A stretch of 34,120 nt of DNA from Priapulus caudatus (GCF_000485595.1 NW_014577114.1:9216-43335); one strand, 5' to 3'. Numbered from the stretch's first letter, positions 1 through 10,610 are shown. The notes: generated from the letters alone by a model not told the origin. Numbers and translations are program-made.

Positions 1-215
1 AAACTCTCACACTGATAAAAATGTTTTTCGTTGGTTAAATTTGCAAAAATCTTGACGATTTGAATTAGGTGTTGTCTAACACTATTGTGCGCGTGCATGT
101 ACTTGTGCATGTGCATGTGCATGTGTGTAGTTTATAGTCTAGTAAAAGATGCATAAATATTGAATTGTATGCATTGGTTTGCTCAACTTGTAATTATTTT
201 GCCTGTAATTTTCAG

Positions 216-274
216 GCTGGGCTCCAACACGCAAGCTGAAGGATGTTGTGTGGGGACTAAACTCTCTGTTCATG
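216..274 (+). CDS. UBE2F: UBE2F exon 4, upstream duplicate copy
   Basis: This copy is identical in sequence and splice sites to 4331-4389 but lies about 2.9 kb before exon 1, so it cannot be in the normal exon order. It is either part of a duplicated gene fragment or an assembly duplicate. I favour assembly, because only one substitution was noticed over about 1.5 kb (near 1341 versus 5456). Confidence 0.85.
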
Positions 275-1792
275 GTAAATGCTACATTTTTACAAACACA
301 TAATTCATATTATAGTTTTCGAATAAGATTACTCGTTACACTACGTGTTATAGCACATAACAGGAATTTATATGTGGGAGTGTGTGCGCACGTGTGCATG
401 CGTGTGTCTGTAGTCACACTGAATCTATCTGAATATACCAGTGGAATTACATGACATTACAGTGTATTACGTAAACTGGGTGATTTTCAATAATATAATA
501 ATGTAAATCAAGGTTGATATGTACTTAATGAACACATGTTAAGGGAAATGGCAGTTTATGGCTTCTTTAAGAAATTAACATGATGAAATTTTCACAAGTG
601 CAGAGTTTTTTCAAGTACCAGTTTGTAGGTGACTCATTGATCTGTAACACCAGAAAACTTAAATTTGTATGTATTCATTTATTGTCATTTGTATCTAAAT
701 GCGTCAAAAGGTTTGGGTTGCTTACCATTATTATCCACGTATCACGGGCATGAATTTTACCATGGCACTTAACGCAAGTCCTGTAGTTCCACTTCCCCCT
801 CTTTGATATCGTTCCTAAAAATATATCTTTAGGAAGGCTTTTCAAAGTGCTGGGAAATTGCACCTGGATCCATTAAATTTTCAAAATTTTCTGGGGGAGG
901 ACCTCCAGACCCCCTTCAGGTGCTTCGCGCTTAACGGCGCTCGCGCTGGCGGCTTTGCCACTGTTTCCTATGTTTCGATAGTACCAGTTCCACTGCTGTT
1001 GCAATAAGGACCCCCCCCCTACTTTTTTAGCTGGCTACACCTCTGGTCATCATATCATACCAAAAATGCTTCTGGTTGCAGAAAGTTGACTATTTTCATT
1101 AGGCATAGTTGGTTTCCTGTGAGCATATTGACTAGTAAGTGGTTCTAGGCGCTTTGAGTCGTATTACAATGTTATGTGATGTCAGTGAGAAAACTATGAA
1201 TCAATTCCCGTGTATAAGGGTAGCTGTTGCCGATAGAGGGCAGCAGTTGGTACTTTGACTTTACATATCATGTCAGTCTTTACAATTTTCAGAATGAATG
1301 GAGCTTACTGCTCTTGCAACTGTGTCAATGAGACAATTCTCGTGCTGAATGTTACTCTTGAAATATACATAGTATAACCATCCAAATGATGCAACATTGC
1401 ATACATGTAGTAATTAAAGAGCGGTTTCTTGTATAATTTCAACACCTTATTGCAAATTACTCTGTTGTCGGGATTTATAAAGCTGTCTGCAATCCTTTGC
1501 ATCCCAGATAATTATTAGATAGAACTATATATTCAGGATTAGGTGAAATATGGGTGGCTATAACAGCTTTTGCAACATCCATAACCCTGTATTAGGGTGT
1601 GAATGTGTATTACAAGAATTACATGAAAATTACATGAGTTTTTTAAATAAATAAAGTATATATATATTGTTGGCATGTGTACTATCCATATTACACTATC
1701 CAAGATATCTTTTTGCTGAGCATTTTTATGGTAAAATATGCCTCGCAATGATTGTAATGCATTATGTGAACCGTTTTTACTTCTATTTCTAG
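275..1792. other. UBE2F intron 4 (clean copy); no gene seen
   Basis: Non-coding sequence between the upstream copies of exons 4 and 5. Short ORFs on both strands lack coding character. The only recognisable element is the transposon remnant at 872-1045. Confidence 0.7.
872..1045. mobile_element. Non-autonomous DNA transposon-like remnant
   Basis: The block contains the self-complementary GGGGGAGGACCTCCAGACCCCC-like core, a C-run and the end CTGGCTACACCTCTG, whose reverse complement (CAGAGGTGTAGCCAG) resembles termini of a widespread animal repeat. It is repeated at 4987-5160 as part of the larger duplication. Family assignment is from memory of the terminal motif. Confidence 0.4.
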
Positions 1793-1855
1793 GACCTGTT
1801 GAATTTTGATGACCCTCTTAACATAGAGGCTTCAGACAATTACCTGAGAGATAAG
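1793..1855 (+). CDS. UBE2F: UBE2F exon 5, intact copy in the upstream duplicate
   Basis: The TTTCTAG acceptor, 63 nt and a GTGGGT donor encode [20 protein letters not shown] plus Lys, with phase 0 at both ends. Family members have nearly the same stretch ([21 protein letters not shown]). This is the only readable exon 5 in the window, and it joins the last exon (10557) in frame. Confidence 0.88.
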
Positions 1856-2105
1856 GTGGGTTAAATATATACTTATTCCATAATGCAGGGTCAGATCCAG
1901 TGGTGGTGTCCAAAGGGTTCAGAGTTATCCTTCCCCCTTTGAAATGGCTTGTTTGATTTTCAGTAATTGGGAAAAATGGTCTTATTTGAAATAGCGTAAA
2001 ATACTTACAAAATATAGAATGTAAAGTCAGACTCCAATTTACACCTGGTCATAACAGGGACTGCCTATATGCCAAATGCTGCCAAAAGGCCCCCAAAAAC
2101 AACAC

Positions 2106-2212
2106 TTAAAAGACAATTGAAGTCAAATTTCATAACTTCTATAACGTTTTTATACATAGAAATACATTCAATAACGTATTCAATTTCAAATCTGGCACCC
2201 AATTAGTAATAA
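2106..2212 (-). repeat. Dispersed repeat of about 105 bp, copy 1
   Basis: Its reverse complement matches 9785-9890 with only about four to five differences. A noisy third copy near 6190-6290 belongs to the large duplication. Confidence 0.75.
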
Positions 2213-2540
2213 ACACAATAGAAATAACTGAATAGTAATCTAGAACATGTGACGTCACAGCCCCATGTTGAGCGACGTCATTATGTAAACAGTGTGTGTG
2301 GTGGTTAAATATTCGATGTTTTTTGTTATTTCTCATGCTTATTTATCATGTCGAGACACAAACATGTAGCCTGTAAATGTACTTATATTCATGTACATAC
2401 ATATTACCTGTGTGGATAATGCATTCACGGTATATGTACATAACTTGCCGTGCGTAGATGCATGTACATGTAGGCCTTACAGATACATGATTCTGACCGA
2501 GCGTGATAAGCCCGGTGATCAGTGTACTCGCATGACTCAC

Positions 2541-2890
2541 CTGGTCTACAATAACCCTGGTCTTATCATTCTCATGGCAGCATATTATACATTCAGGTGC
2601 CGTACTCATTAATTCACAAACACCACAAGAACTGCAGTATTTGTCTACAGTCCTATCGGGTACCGAAGCTTCCATTCCGCCATATGTTGTGACTGTTCTG
2701 ATTCTTGAGAAGTTTGTGCCGACTCTTTGCGTTGCTTTTTCAGACTATTCTCCTCAATTTCTTCTTGTGTATATTCAGGCTCAAACCTATATACAACTGG
2801 TAAATCACTATAAATATCATCATCATCTGAGTAATCACTAGAATCATTGAAATTATCGCCGTCTGTTTCCATCTTATACACAACACTCAA
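2541..2890 (-). CDS. P2X7-type cysteine-rich domain protein, first exon(s), frameshifted
   Basis: Reading leftward from an ATG at 2890 (alternative ATG at 2872), the ORF encodes an acidic Ser/Asp-rich leader and then PVVYRFEPEYTQEE. A second frame, entered near 2675, encodes KYCSSCGVCELM and ECIICCHE. The YRFEPE motif followed by CxxCGxC and a CxxCC cluster is the hallmark of the P2X7 intracellular (ballast) domain, which occurs in many invertebrate proteins that are not ion channels. A CAG|GTGAGT donor ends the exon at 2541. The two halves are in different frames, which could reflect a sequence error, a short unseen intron or decay. I found no downstream exon. The gene is antisense to UBE2F and begins about 190 bp from the UBE2F start codon in this assembly. 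A damaged copy lies at about 6650-7010. Confidence 0.55.
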
Positions 2891-2926
2891 CGTGCGTTAG
2901 CGTGGCGTCGCTCGATCAACATGGGG

Positions 2927-2951
2927 CATATATATATATATATATATATAA
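2927..2951. repeat. (TA)n microsatellite at the duplication edge
   Basis: Pure TA run exactly where similarity to 7075 ends and the UBE2F upstream sequence begins. Confidence 0.9.
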
Positions 2952-3077
2952 TTCCATACTGTGGTATCTATTTTCATAATGATATAATATATTTCAACAT
3001 ATTGTATATGATATAAAATTATATTTTTAGGTTGGCCCCGGAAGACGTGTTTGTAGCTGTCAGAAACGGAGGCAAAT

Positions 3078-3189
3078 ATGATAACGCTGCATAAAAAATT
3101 GCGCGAAAAGAATCCACAAAAAAATGAGCACCCACTCATGGGAACCCAAACAAGGAGGGTATCAGTGCGAGACAGACTACTTGTTAAAG
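3078..3189 (+). CDS. UBE2F: UBE2F exon 1 (start codon, E1-docking N-terminus)
   Basis: Thirty-seven codons plus one base. The ATG at 3078 gives MITLHKKL, the expected family start, and the exon ends in [12 protein letters not shown] before a GT donor at 3190. The RRVSVRD segment is strongly conserved in UBE2F and leads into helix 1 of the E2 fold. Upstream is a possible acceptor (TTTTAG before 3031), so a 5' UTR intron is possible. The transcription start cannot be placed. Confidence 0.9.
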
Positions 3190-4134
3190 GTGGGTGTGCA
3201 GATGATTGAAGTTTGATCACATTTTTATGAAACTTCCATTATAGCACCAATACTTACATTAGGAAAAACAATCACAGTTAAAGTAAAAAGAAAATTTAAT
3301 TGGAGCTTGATTACAAATAATTCTCAATATTATATGCTATTTTTCAGAAGTGCAAGAAATGAACCAATATCTCCCACCTACGTGTTCCATTCAGTTTGAT
3401 GATCCGAACACACTTCATGATTTTGATCTGATAATCAACCCTGATGAGAGCTACTGGGCTGGGGGAAAGTTCAAGTTTCACATACAGGTCCCTGATGATT
3501 ATAATATTGTGGTAAGATGCAATAAATTGTGAATTTTGAATCCCTTTTATATATGTAAAGTATGATGATATTTTTAGATTTAAAAGCGTTTTCAAAAGTT
3601 ATAATTCAATACCATTTGCCAGTGTTTTAGTTAGGAAGTGCATGAGGTCCAGCCACAGAGTGTGTCTGGTATAAATATCCCCACTAGACACGTGATGCTT
3701 TTCTAAATATGCTGCGCATAATAAAATGGAGTGAGTGATACATGAGAGACATTTACACAGTTATCAACTTTTGTAAATTACATGCTATAGTACTTGTAAA
3801 GTAGTTATTATTTTTATTGTATAATTGTTATATAGATTTACATATTTGTTGTCATCAGTGTACATGAGTATTTATTTATGTTTTATTTATCACATAAGCC
3901 ACCAAAAGTGACTTGTCAGACAAAAATATGGCACCCAAATATCAGTGAAGAAGGTGATGTGTGCCTGAGCTTGCTACGCCAAAATGCCATAGATGAAATG
4001 GGTAAGTATCTTTGTAGTATGATATATTTATGCCTTAAATTAAAAATTTAATTAGTGCCAAATCATTGAATGCTGGTTATTAAAGTGTTGCAAATTATAT
4101 TCTAAATAGTTAATATAGAACTGCCTTGTATGTG

Positions 4135-4207
<73 letters not shown>

Positions 4208-7200
4208 GTGCATGTACTTGTGCATGTGCATGTGCATGTGTGTAGTTTATAGTCTAGTAAAAGATGCATAAATATTGAATTGTATGCATTGGTTTGCTCA
4301 ACTTGTAATTATTTTGCCTGTAATTTTCAGGCTGGGCTCCAACACGCAAGCTGAAGGATGTTGTGTGGGGACTAAACTCTCTGTTCATGGTAAATGCTAC
4401 ATTTTTACAAACACATAATTCATATTATAGTTTTCGAATAAGATTACTCGTTACACTACGTGTTATAGCACATAACAGGAATTTATATGTGGGAGTGTGT
4501 GCGCACGTGTGCATGCGTGTGTCTGTAGTCACACTGAATCTATCTGAATATACCAGTGGAATTACATGACATTACAGTGTATTACGTAAACTGGGTGATT
4601 TTCAATAATATAATAATGTAAATCAAGGTTGATATGTACTTAATGAACACATGTTAAGGGAAATGGCAGTTTATGGCTTCTTTAAGAAATTAACATGATG
4701 AAATTTTCACAAGTGCAGAGTTTTTTCAAGTACCAGTTTGTAGGTGACTCATTGATCTGTAACACCAGAAAACTTAAATTTGTATGTATTCATTTATTGT
4801 CATTTGTATCTAAATGCGTCAAAAGGTTTGGGTTGCTTACCATTATTATCCACGTATCACGGGCATGAATTTTACCATGGCACTTAACGCAAGTCCTGTA
4901 GTTCCACTTCCCCCTCTTTGATATCGTTCCTAAAAATATATCTTTAGGAAGGCTTTTCAAAGTGCTGGGAAATTGCACCTGGATCCATTAAATTTTCAAA
5001 ATTTTCTGGGGGAGGACCTCCAGACCCCCTTCAGGTGCTTCGCGCTTAACGGCGCTCGCGCTGGCGGCTTTGCCACTGTTTCCTATGTTTCGATAGTACC
5101 AGTTCCACTGCTGTTGCAATAAGGACCCCCCCCCTACTTTTTTAGCTGGCTACACCTCTGGTCATCATATCATACCAAAAATGCTTCTGGTTGCAGAAAG
5201 TTGACTATTTTCATTAGGCATAGTTGGTTTCCTGTGAGCATATTGACTAGTAAGTGGTTCTAGGCGCTTTGAGTCGTATTACAATGTTATGTGATGTCAG
5301 TGAGAAAACTATGAATCAATTCCCGTGTATAAGGGTAGCTGTTGCCGATAGAGGGCAGCAGTTGGTACTTTGACTTTACATATCATGTCAGTCTTTACAA
5401 TTTTCAGAATGAATGGAGCTTACTGCTCTTGCAACTGTGTCAATGAGACAATTCTCGTGTTGAATGTTACTCTTGAAATATACATAGTATAACCATCCAA
5501 ATGATGCAACATTGCATACATGTAGTAATTAAAGAGCGGTTTCTTGTATAATTTCAACACCTTATTGCAAATTACTCTGTTGTCGGGATTTATAAAGCTG
5601 TCTGCAATCCTTTGCATCCCAGATAATTATTAGATAGAACTATATATTCAGGATTAGGTGAAATATGGGTGGCTATAACAGCTTTTGCAACATCCATAAC
5701 CCTGTATTAGGGTGTGAATGTGTATTAGGCAGAATGTGACATTGAAATCATGGTTGGTTAATAAATAAATTGTATATGGGATTGGTGGATGGATATCATA
5801 TTACCTATCCAGAGATATCTTTTGCTGTGCATTTTTTATGGTAAATATGCCTCGCAATGATTGTATGCATTAGGTGTGAACCGTGTTGTCTTCTATTTCT
5901 AGGACCGTGGTTGATTTTTGTGCCTCGTTAACATGAGGCGTTCAGACGTCTGAGAGAGTAGGTGGGGGTAAGATATATTATTCGCATAATGGCAGCGGTT
6001 CAGTCCAGTGGTGGGTGTACAAAGGGGTTCAGAGGTTTCTTCCCTTTGAATGTTGTTATGATTTTCAGTAATTTGGGAAATGGTTATTTGAAATAGCGTA
6101 AATCTTACAAAATATAGAATGTAAGGTCGCTCAAATTTAACCTGGTATAACAGGGACTGCCTATATGCAAAGGCTGCGAAGGCCCAAAACACACTAAGAC
6201 ATTGAAGTAAATTTATATTCTATACGGTTTAGTATACATAGAAATAATTCATATCGTATTCAATTTAAGCTGGCCCCATTTAGTAATAAACACAATAGAA
6301 AATACCTGAATAGTAATCTAGAACATGTGACGTCAGCCCATGTTGAGCGACCGTATTATGTAAACAGTGTGTGTGGGGTGAATATTCGTGTTTTTTGGTT
6401 ATTTCTCATGCTTATGTATAGGGTCGAGACACAACATTGTAGCCTGTAGGAATGTACTTGTATTATGTACTACATGATGTATACTGTAGTGGTAATGCCG
6501 TTCACGGTATATGCTACATATTGCGCCTCGACACCCCCGACGACCTCTCGGGTGGTAGATGCATGTACATGTAGCCTTACAGATAATGATTCTGGACGGC
6601 GTGTCAAGGCCGGTGGATGGCAGTGTACTCGGATGATCACATATGCGTTACGGTAACCCTGGGTCTTATTTTCATGGCCGATATATATACTTCAGGTGCC
6701 GTACTTTAATTTCACAAACACCACAAGACTGTACAGTATTTGTTAGCAGTCTATCGGGGTACCGACGCTCTCCAGTTGCGCCATAGGTTGATGGGAACTG
6801 TTGCTCGCGAATTCTAGAGAGTTTTGCTGAAGAACTCTTGGTGGCAGGTGTGCTATTTTGGCAGATTTCTCCTCAATGGTTCGTGCGTTAGTGTCGTATA
6901 TTCAGGCCTCAACTGATTAAACTGGCTAAATGCACTTAGAATTCATTCTCTGAGTATACTAGATTATATGAATTATCGCCGGGTGTCTGTTTCCATCTTA
7001 AACTACACAACAACTCAAGCGTGCGTTAGGGGAGATCATGCCCGCGGCGCGAGAGTTCAGCTCGATAACATGGGGGAGGCTCAGCAGAGGGAGATGGAAC
7101 TAGAGGGCAGATTACTAGTGTCATGGATGGCTGCATTCTTAATGTGTGTTTAGCTCATCTGGACATATGTCAGACTGCAAGTTGTAGAATCGCATGATGT

Positions 7201-9423
7201 CCGGTCGCGGAGCGACGAGCGCGATCCTGGGATCCGTCCCCGTCCGAAGTCCAAGGGTTCTGCGCGCGACAGAGATCGAGAAACGGGAGGCTCCGACGTC
7301 GGGGACAGCAGGGGGTCACGATATTCGGGACGGTGGGAGAAAAGCACCAGGGGGGGTGGTAACCGTCCAAAAGGGGACGAGTTGGGGATGAGTCGAAGCT
7401 GGTCACAGGGCAAGGGGATCAGAGGGGCATACAGGGGCGCACAAAGGTCAGGCAAGGCAGGGGGTAGACAGATTGTAACGTAAGCAGGGGGAAGGACCAC
7501 ATGGCCTCGGCCTTAAGTTAAGGGTCGGATCGAGATGCAGACGGGGAGAAAAGCGGGGGGGCAGACGGGGGAGGAAAATGCGCCAGAACTTGGCGGGGCG
7601 CGAAGAATTAAGGAGGACGGGACGGAGCCCAACTAGGCTACGGTAAGTCGGTGTATAGCATCATGGTAGGACAAGCCATCCACTGATAAGAGCAAAGGAT
7701 ATGGGAGTCGAGGCAGGTGACGGCCACATGCCACTGCGTCAAAGGATCAATGGCGGCCACAGGGCCAGATTTTGACATTATTTCTGAGGCACATGGTGTG
7801 CGGAGCGATTGAAAACTTTTTGTTTTCAGCGCCGGTGAGCTAGCATTTTTATGGTTTTATTGAAAGGACCTGAAACTGGCTTTCCACTTGACTGTGCGAG
7901 AGTAAGTGGTCGGGCATACCTTTTGACCTCAAGAGAGGGTTCAACATGGATTCTGTTTATAGATTATTGTTGTGTAGAGAGTTTGATGCTGGCGGGTTTG
8001 TAGTAGAATGGATCCGTGCCGATGGATAGTATGCGGCTACAAGTGGATCACAGATGATATGCGGGTTTCAGCTGGAAGCTAAGAAACTTTGGTGGAAGGA
8101 GAGGGTTTTTAGGGTTGGGCCGGGTGGAAGCGCTACTAAGTTTTGCGTAATGGACATTCTGTACTGTCGTATGTTAACATGCTAACTTAATTGATGCCGT
8201 GCGAGTGGCCCCAACTGCAGTGCATGATGGTGATGAGATGGGTGATGGTGTAGTGTTACTTGCGCGAAGAATGGACTCGAGGGGGTGACTGAACCTATTC
8301 TCTGTCCTTGCAAATAGTGTGGTAGTTAATACAGTTACGATGGAAGTCTTCCCGGTACCAAGATACGCGCCATGCGTGGCAACTTCTAACCCTCGACACC
8401 GAATACTTGTCTGTCAGGAAGGCTCCTTGTACGATGCCAGTGGTTTGAATGATACAGGAGCGCGTATACAGTTTGTGTCGCTACTTGTCCAGTTCTTCGG
8501 AGGAGGAGCAGTGGATCTGTAGGTAGCGTTGTCTGGCCGGAACAGAGGCGTTGTTCTAGGTGCAATTTTTGTATATTGTTACCATCGGTGAGACGCGTGC
8601 TGCGTTAGACCGGACGAGTTGAGGTTGACAGGTAGACGTTATGGTGGAGGGTATGAGGCGGTCGCGGTACAGGGGCGGACTACTCGGGGTGCGGCGTGTT
8701 CTCGCGAGGAGTTAGACAGGGCACACGGCTATAGGGTGGCAGCGTGTAATGGTAAGGGCGCATTTGAATGTGGAGGTTTAATGATAAGAGAGCGCGTGAA
8801 GTAGACGCTTGCTCTGCGCAGAAACGCGTACGTTGTCTTTGGGGGTTAAGTAGACCATAGACAATCAGTCTGATAGACCGTCTTGTGAGACGGATAGAGG
8901 GTCTGTATAGACAAGTCAAGTTCGTGACAGGGTCGTTCGCGGGCCGCTACCGCCTCGAGGAAGAGATAATACCTGGAGAGGGGAGAGAGGAGAGGAGTGG
9001 GGAGAGGGAGGTGAGGAGCAGAGAGAGCAGCGAGACGGAGGAGGAGAGAGAGAGAAGGAGGAAGGGGAACGAAAGAGAGAGCCGAAGGTTGTATAGGAGG
9101 AGATCAGAAGAGAGGAAAGAGGGCGGGGGAAGAAGAGGGAGGGAGCGGGGGGAAGAAGAGTGAGGAGTGGATAGAGAGCAGGAGAGGAGAGAGGGACGAG
9201 AGACGAGAGGGAGAGAGAGGAGGAAAGAAGAGTGGAGAGCGCGCCGACACGGATGAGAAAAGAGAGTAGCGAGAGAGTGCAGGAAGAGAGTAGAGCGGAG
9301 AGGAGAGGGGTAGGTAGAGAGCCTCAAGGACAAATGAAGAGAGAGACGGACGAGGAGAGTGAAGGTGTGAGGCGCGAGCGAGAGGGGAGAGAGAGAGCGT
9401 GAAGGGAGAGGAGAGCAGATGAG

Positions 9424-9471
<48 letters not shown>

Positions 9472-10281
9472 CGCGGCGAGGCGGAGCGGCTGCGTGATCG
9501 GCTAAGGAGAGAGAGAGAGAGAGCGAGCTGACTCGAGCGAGAGAGAGAGATCGGGAGAGAGAGAAGGCGGAGGGAGAGGAGAGCGGGGGGAGAGAGCGAA
9601 GAGAGGGAATGAAAGAGCCGCGCGCAGGACGCCGAACGGGCAACGATCGGAATTAAAGAGAAAGAATGAGAGACAACGAGGGAGAGCGAACGCGGCGATG
9701 GGAGGGTGCTCTTGATTCGTTTGCCCCTGAGTTTAGCATCAGATCACCTGCCGTCAGGTGAGCGCTGTCGCTCTGCGGCACTTGTTATTACTAATTGGGC
9801 GCTAGATTTGAAATTGAATACGTTATTGAATGTATTTTTATGTATAAAAACGTTACAGAAGTTATGAAATTTGACTTCAATTGTCCTTTAATAGTATCGA
9901 AAAGCATAATATAATTAATTTATAATGCATTACGTAGTTTTCTGAAACTTTTAATGATTCATTGGTGCTTTTACACATTAAAATCATGAAAGGCATCAGA
10001 ATAACTAAAATGGAAAAAAATTACATAATTTTTGTATATACTAAATAACTATATATATATAAATGACTGCCCCTTCCTCCACCCTTCTATTATTCCTTGG
10101 GAAGGAAGGAGTGGTAGGAGAGAAGGGATTATGTAAAGGAGAAGAGGAGGAAGACCAGAGGGGAAAGACAGGAAGCAAGGAGAAGGGGATTAAAGACAAT
10201 GATAAAAGAGGAGGACTCTGTCTTTCCCCTCCAGACTTCCTCTTCTCCTTCCTTTTCTAGAAGGTATTTTGCTAAAAAAAA

Positions 10282-10326
<45 letters not shown>

Positions 10327-10610
10327 TTATCCCGACTTTAGAAAAATATCTGTTTGTCTGTGAATTTTTATTCTTGTTTAGATGGACTGGTGCTACCCCC
10401 CAACACTCATTCACACCATTGTGTATTTACTAGATCACCCTCTTTCAGGCCACCTATGTCTGCCCCTGTAATGCCATTGTCAGTGGCCTGAAGAGCACTC
10501 GTTTCGTGTGTAAATTTCTCATTGATGATCACTTCCTCTCATTTTTCTGTTGTCAGGAATCATTTAGAGTAAAGGTGAAAGACTACATTGCACGATATGC
10601 AAAGAGGTGA
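3078..10610 (+). CDS. UBE2F: UBE2F-like NEDD8-conjugating E2 enzyme, whole gene model
   Basis: The gene model joins 3078-3189, 3348-3511, 3899-4001, 4331-4389, exon 5 (broken at 5903-5961, intact at 1793-1855) and 10557-10610. All junctions follow GT-AG and phases agree; with the intact exon 5 the product is about 184 residues. It carries the E2 HPN motif (about residues 104-106), the catalytic Cys at about 114 inside GDVCLSLLR, and the UBE2F-type N-terminus (MITL...KL) that in the family docks on the NEDD8 E1. Known role: UBE2F takes NEDD8 from UBA3-NAE1 and, with RBX2/RNF7, neddylates CUL5. That function is by homology. The closest alternative, UBE2M, has a longer and different N-terminus. 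The gene is oddly assembled: exons 4 and 5 also lie upstream of exon 1, and the in-place exon 5 is frameshifted. Confidence 0.9.
3348..3511 (+). CDS. UBE2F: UBE2F exon 2 (beta-sheet of the E2 core)
   Basis: The exon follows a TTTTCAG acceptor, completes the split Glu codon and encodes 54 further residues, from [12 protein letters not shown] to QVPDDYNIV, before GTAAGA. The segments [13 protein letters not shown] and VPDDYN match the family pattern PDEGYYQGGKF and VPDAYN. The phase at the 3' end is 0. Confidence 0.93.
3899..4001 (+). CDS. UBE2F: UBE2F exon 3 (HPN motif and catalytic cysteine)
   Basis: The exon lies between a CATAAG acceptor and a GGTAAGT donor. It encodes [14 protein letters not shown] and then the active-site segment GDVCLSLLR; the Cys of VCLSLL is the NEDD8-thioester residue. 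The last base begins a Gly codon completed by exon 4. Confidence 0.94.
4133..4206. repeat. (TGCG)n microsatellite in UBE2F intron 3
   Basis: About 18 tetranucleotide units. The first copy of the duplication begins inside this motif. Confidence 0.95.
4331..4389 (+). CDS. UBE2F: UBE2F exon 4, in-place copy
   Basis: The TTTTCAG acceptor, 59 nt and a GTAAAT donor encode [20 protein letters not shown], matching the family segment after the catalytic loop. The phase fits exon 3 exactly. An identical copy lies at 216-274. Confidence 0.92.
5903..5961 (+). pseudogene. UBE2F: UBE2F exon 5, indel-damaged copy in the expected position
   Basis: The sequence between TTTCTAG and GTGGGG is recognisably exon 5 but is 59 nt instead of 63, with several scattered indels that break the frame. 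The surrounding intron shows the same kind of indels against 1612-2924, so damage is not confined to coding sequence. That points to uncorrected read errors rather than a biological pseudogene. Confidence 0.8.
7076..9780. other. GC- and purine-rich noisy block in UBE2F intron 5; no gene seen
   Basis: Composition changes abruptly against the AT-rich flanks. There is no ORF with a recognisable domain, no splice-linked exon and no match elsewhere in the window. From about 8960 to 9690 the plus strand is almost entirely A and G (broken GA and GGA units), probably a (GA)n-type tract read with many errors. Long minus-strand ORFs here are Ser/Leu/Pro low-complexity translations of that tract. Confidence 0.6.
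9785..9890 (+). repeat. Dispersed repeat of about 105 bp, copy 2 (inverted)
   Basis: From TTATTACTAATTGGG to TTCAATTGTCCTTTA it matches the reverse complement of 2106-2212. Similarity stops sharply at both ends, so this is a repeat fragment rather than a long foldback of the contig. It marks the return of normal AT-rich sequence after the noisy block. Confidence 0.75.
10138..10248. repeat. Purine/pyrimidine hairpin in UBE2F intron 5
   Basis: The purine-rich arm at about 10138-10172 is imperfectly complementary to the pyrimidine-rich arm at 10216-10248, sharing the core CTGTCTTTCCCCTC. Confidence 0.55.
10289..10322. repeat. (TA)n microsatellite
   Basis: Uninterrupted TA dinucleotides, followed by GTATATTTAT. 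Confidence 0.95.
10557..10610 (+). CDS. UBE2F: UBE2F last exon (C-terminal helix and stop)
   Basis: After a TTGTCAG acceptor the exon encodes [17 protein letters not shown] and stop TGA. Family C-termini read EDFRNKVDDYIKRYAR, so this short exon is a confident match. Phase 0 fits exon 5. A candidate polyadenylation hexamer AATAAA lies at 10973-10978. Confidence 0.9.
   Translation, partial: ESFRVKVKDYIARYAKR

Larger units (their letters stand above)
87..2924. repeat. First copy of a 2.8-kb direct duplication (clean copy)
   Basis: Positions 87-1612 are repeated almost without change at 4202-5727 (offset 4115). Positions 1613-2924 are repeated with many small indels at 5728-7075. The left edge coincides with a (TGCG)n tract in the other copy and the right edge with a (TA)n tract here. 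It contains UBE2F exons 4 and 5 and the antisense P2X7-like exon. Confidence 0.9.
4202..7075. repeat. Second copy of the direct duplication; the right half is error-rich
   Basis: Up to 5727 it equals 87-1612. After that, single-base and short indels occur every few bases in intron and exon alike, while the order of sequence blocks is kept through CCATCTTA and ACATGGGG near 7075. That is the pattern of an unpolished long read. Confidence 0.85.

Noticed and set aside
248-454. 68-codon ORF MWGLNSLF...
   Set aside because: It is UBE2F exon 4 read through its donor into the intron; only the part up to 274 is coding. The same applies to 4363-4569.
4052-4237. His-Ala-Arg-Thr repeat ORF
   Set aside because: Translation of the (TGCG)n microsatellite.
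8947-9643. Ser/Leu/Pro-rich minus-strand ORFs of up to 179 codons
   Set aside because: They are low-complexity translations of a polypurine tract in suspect sequence.
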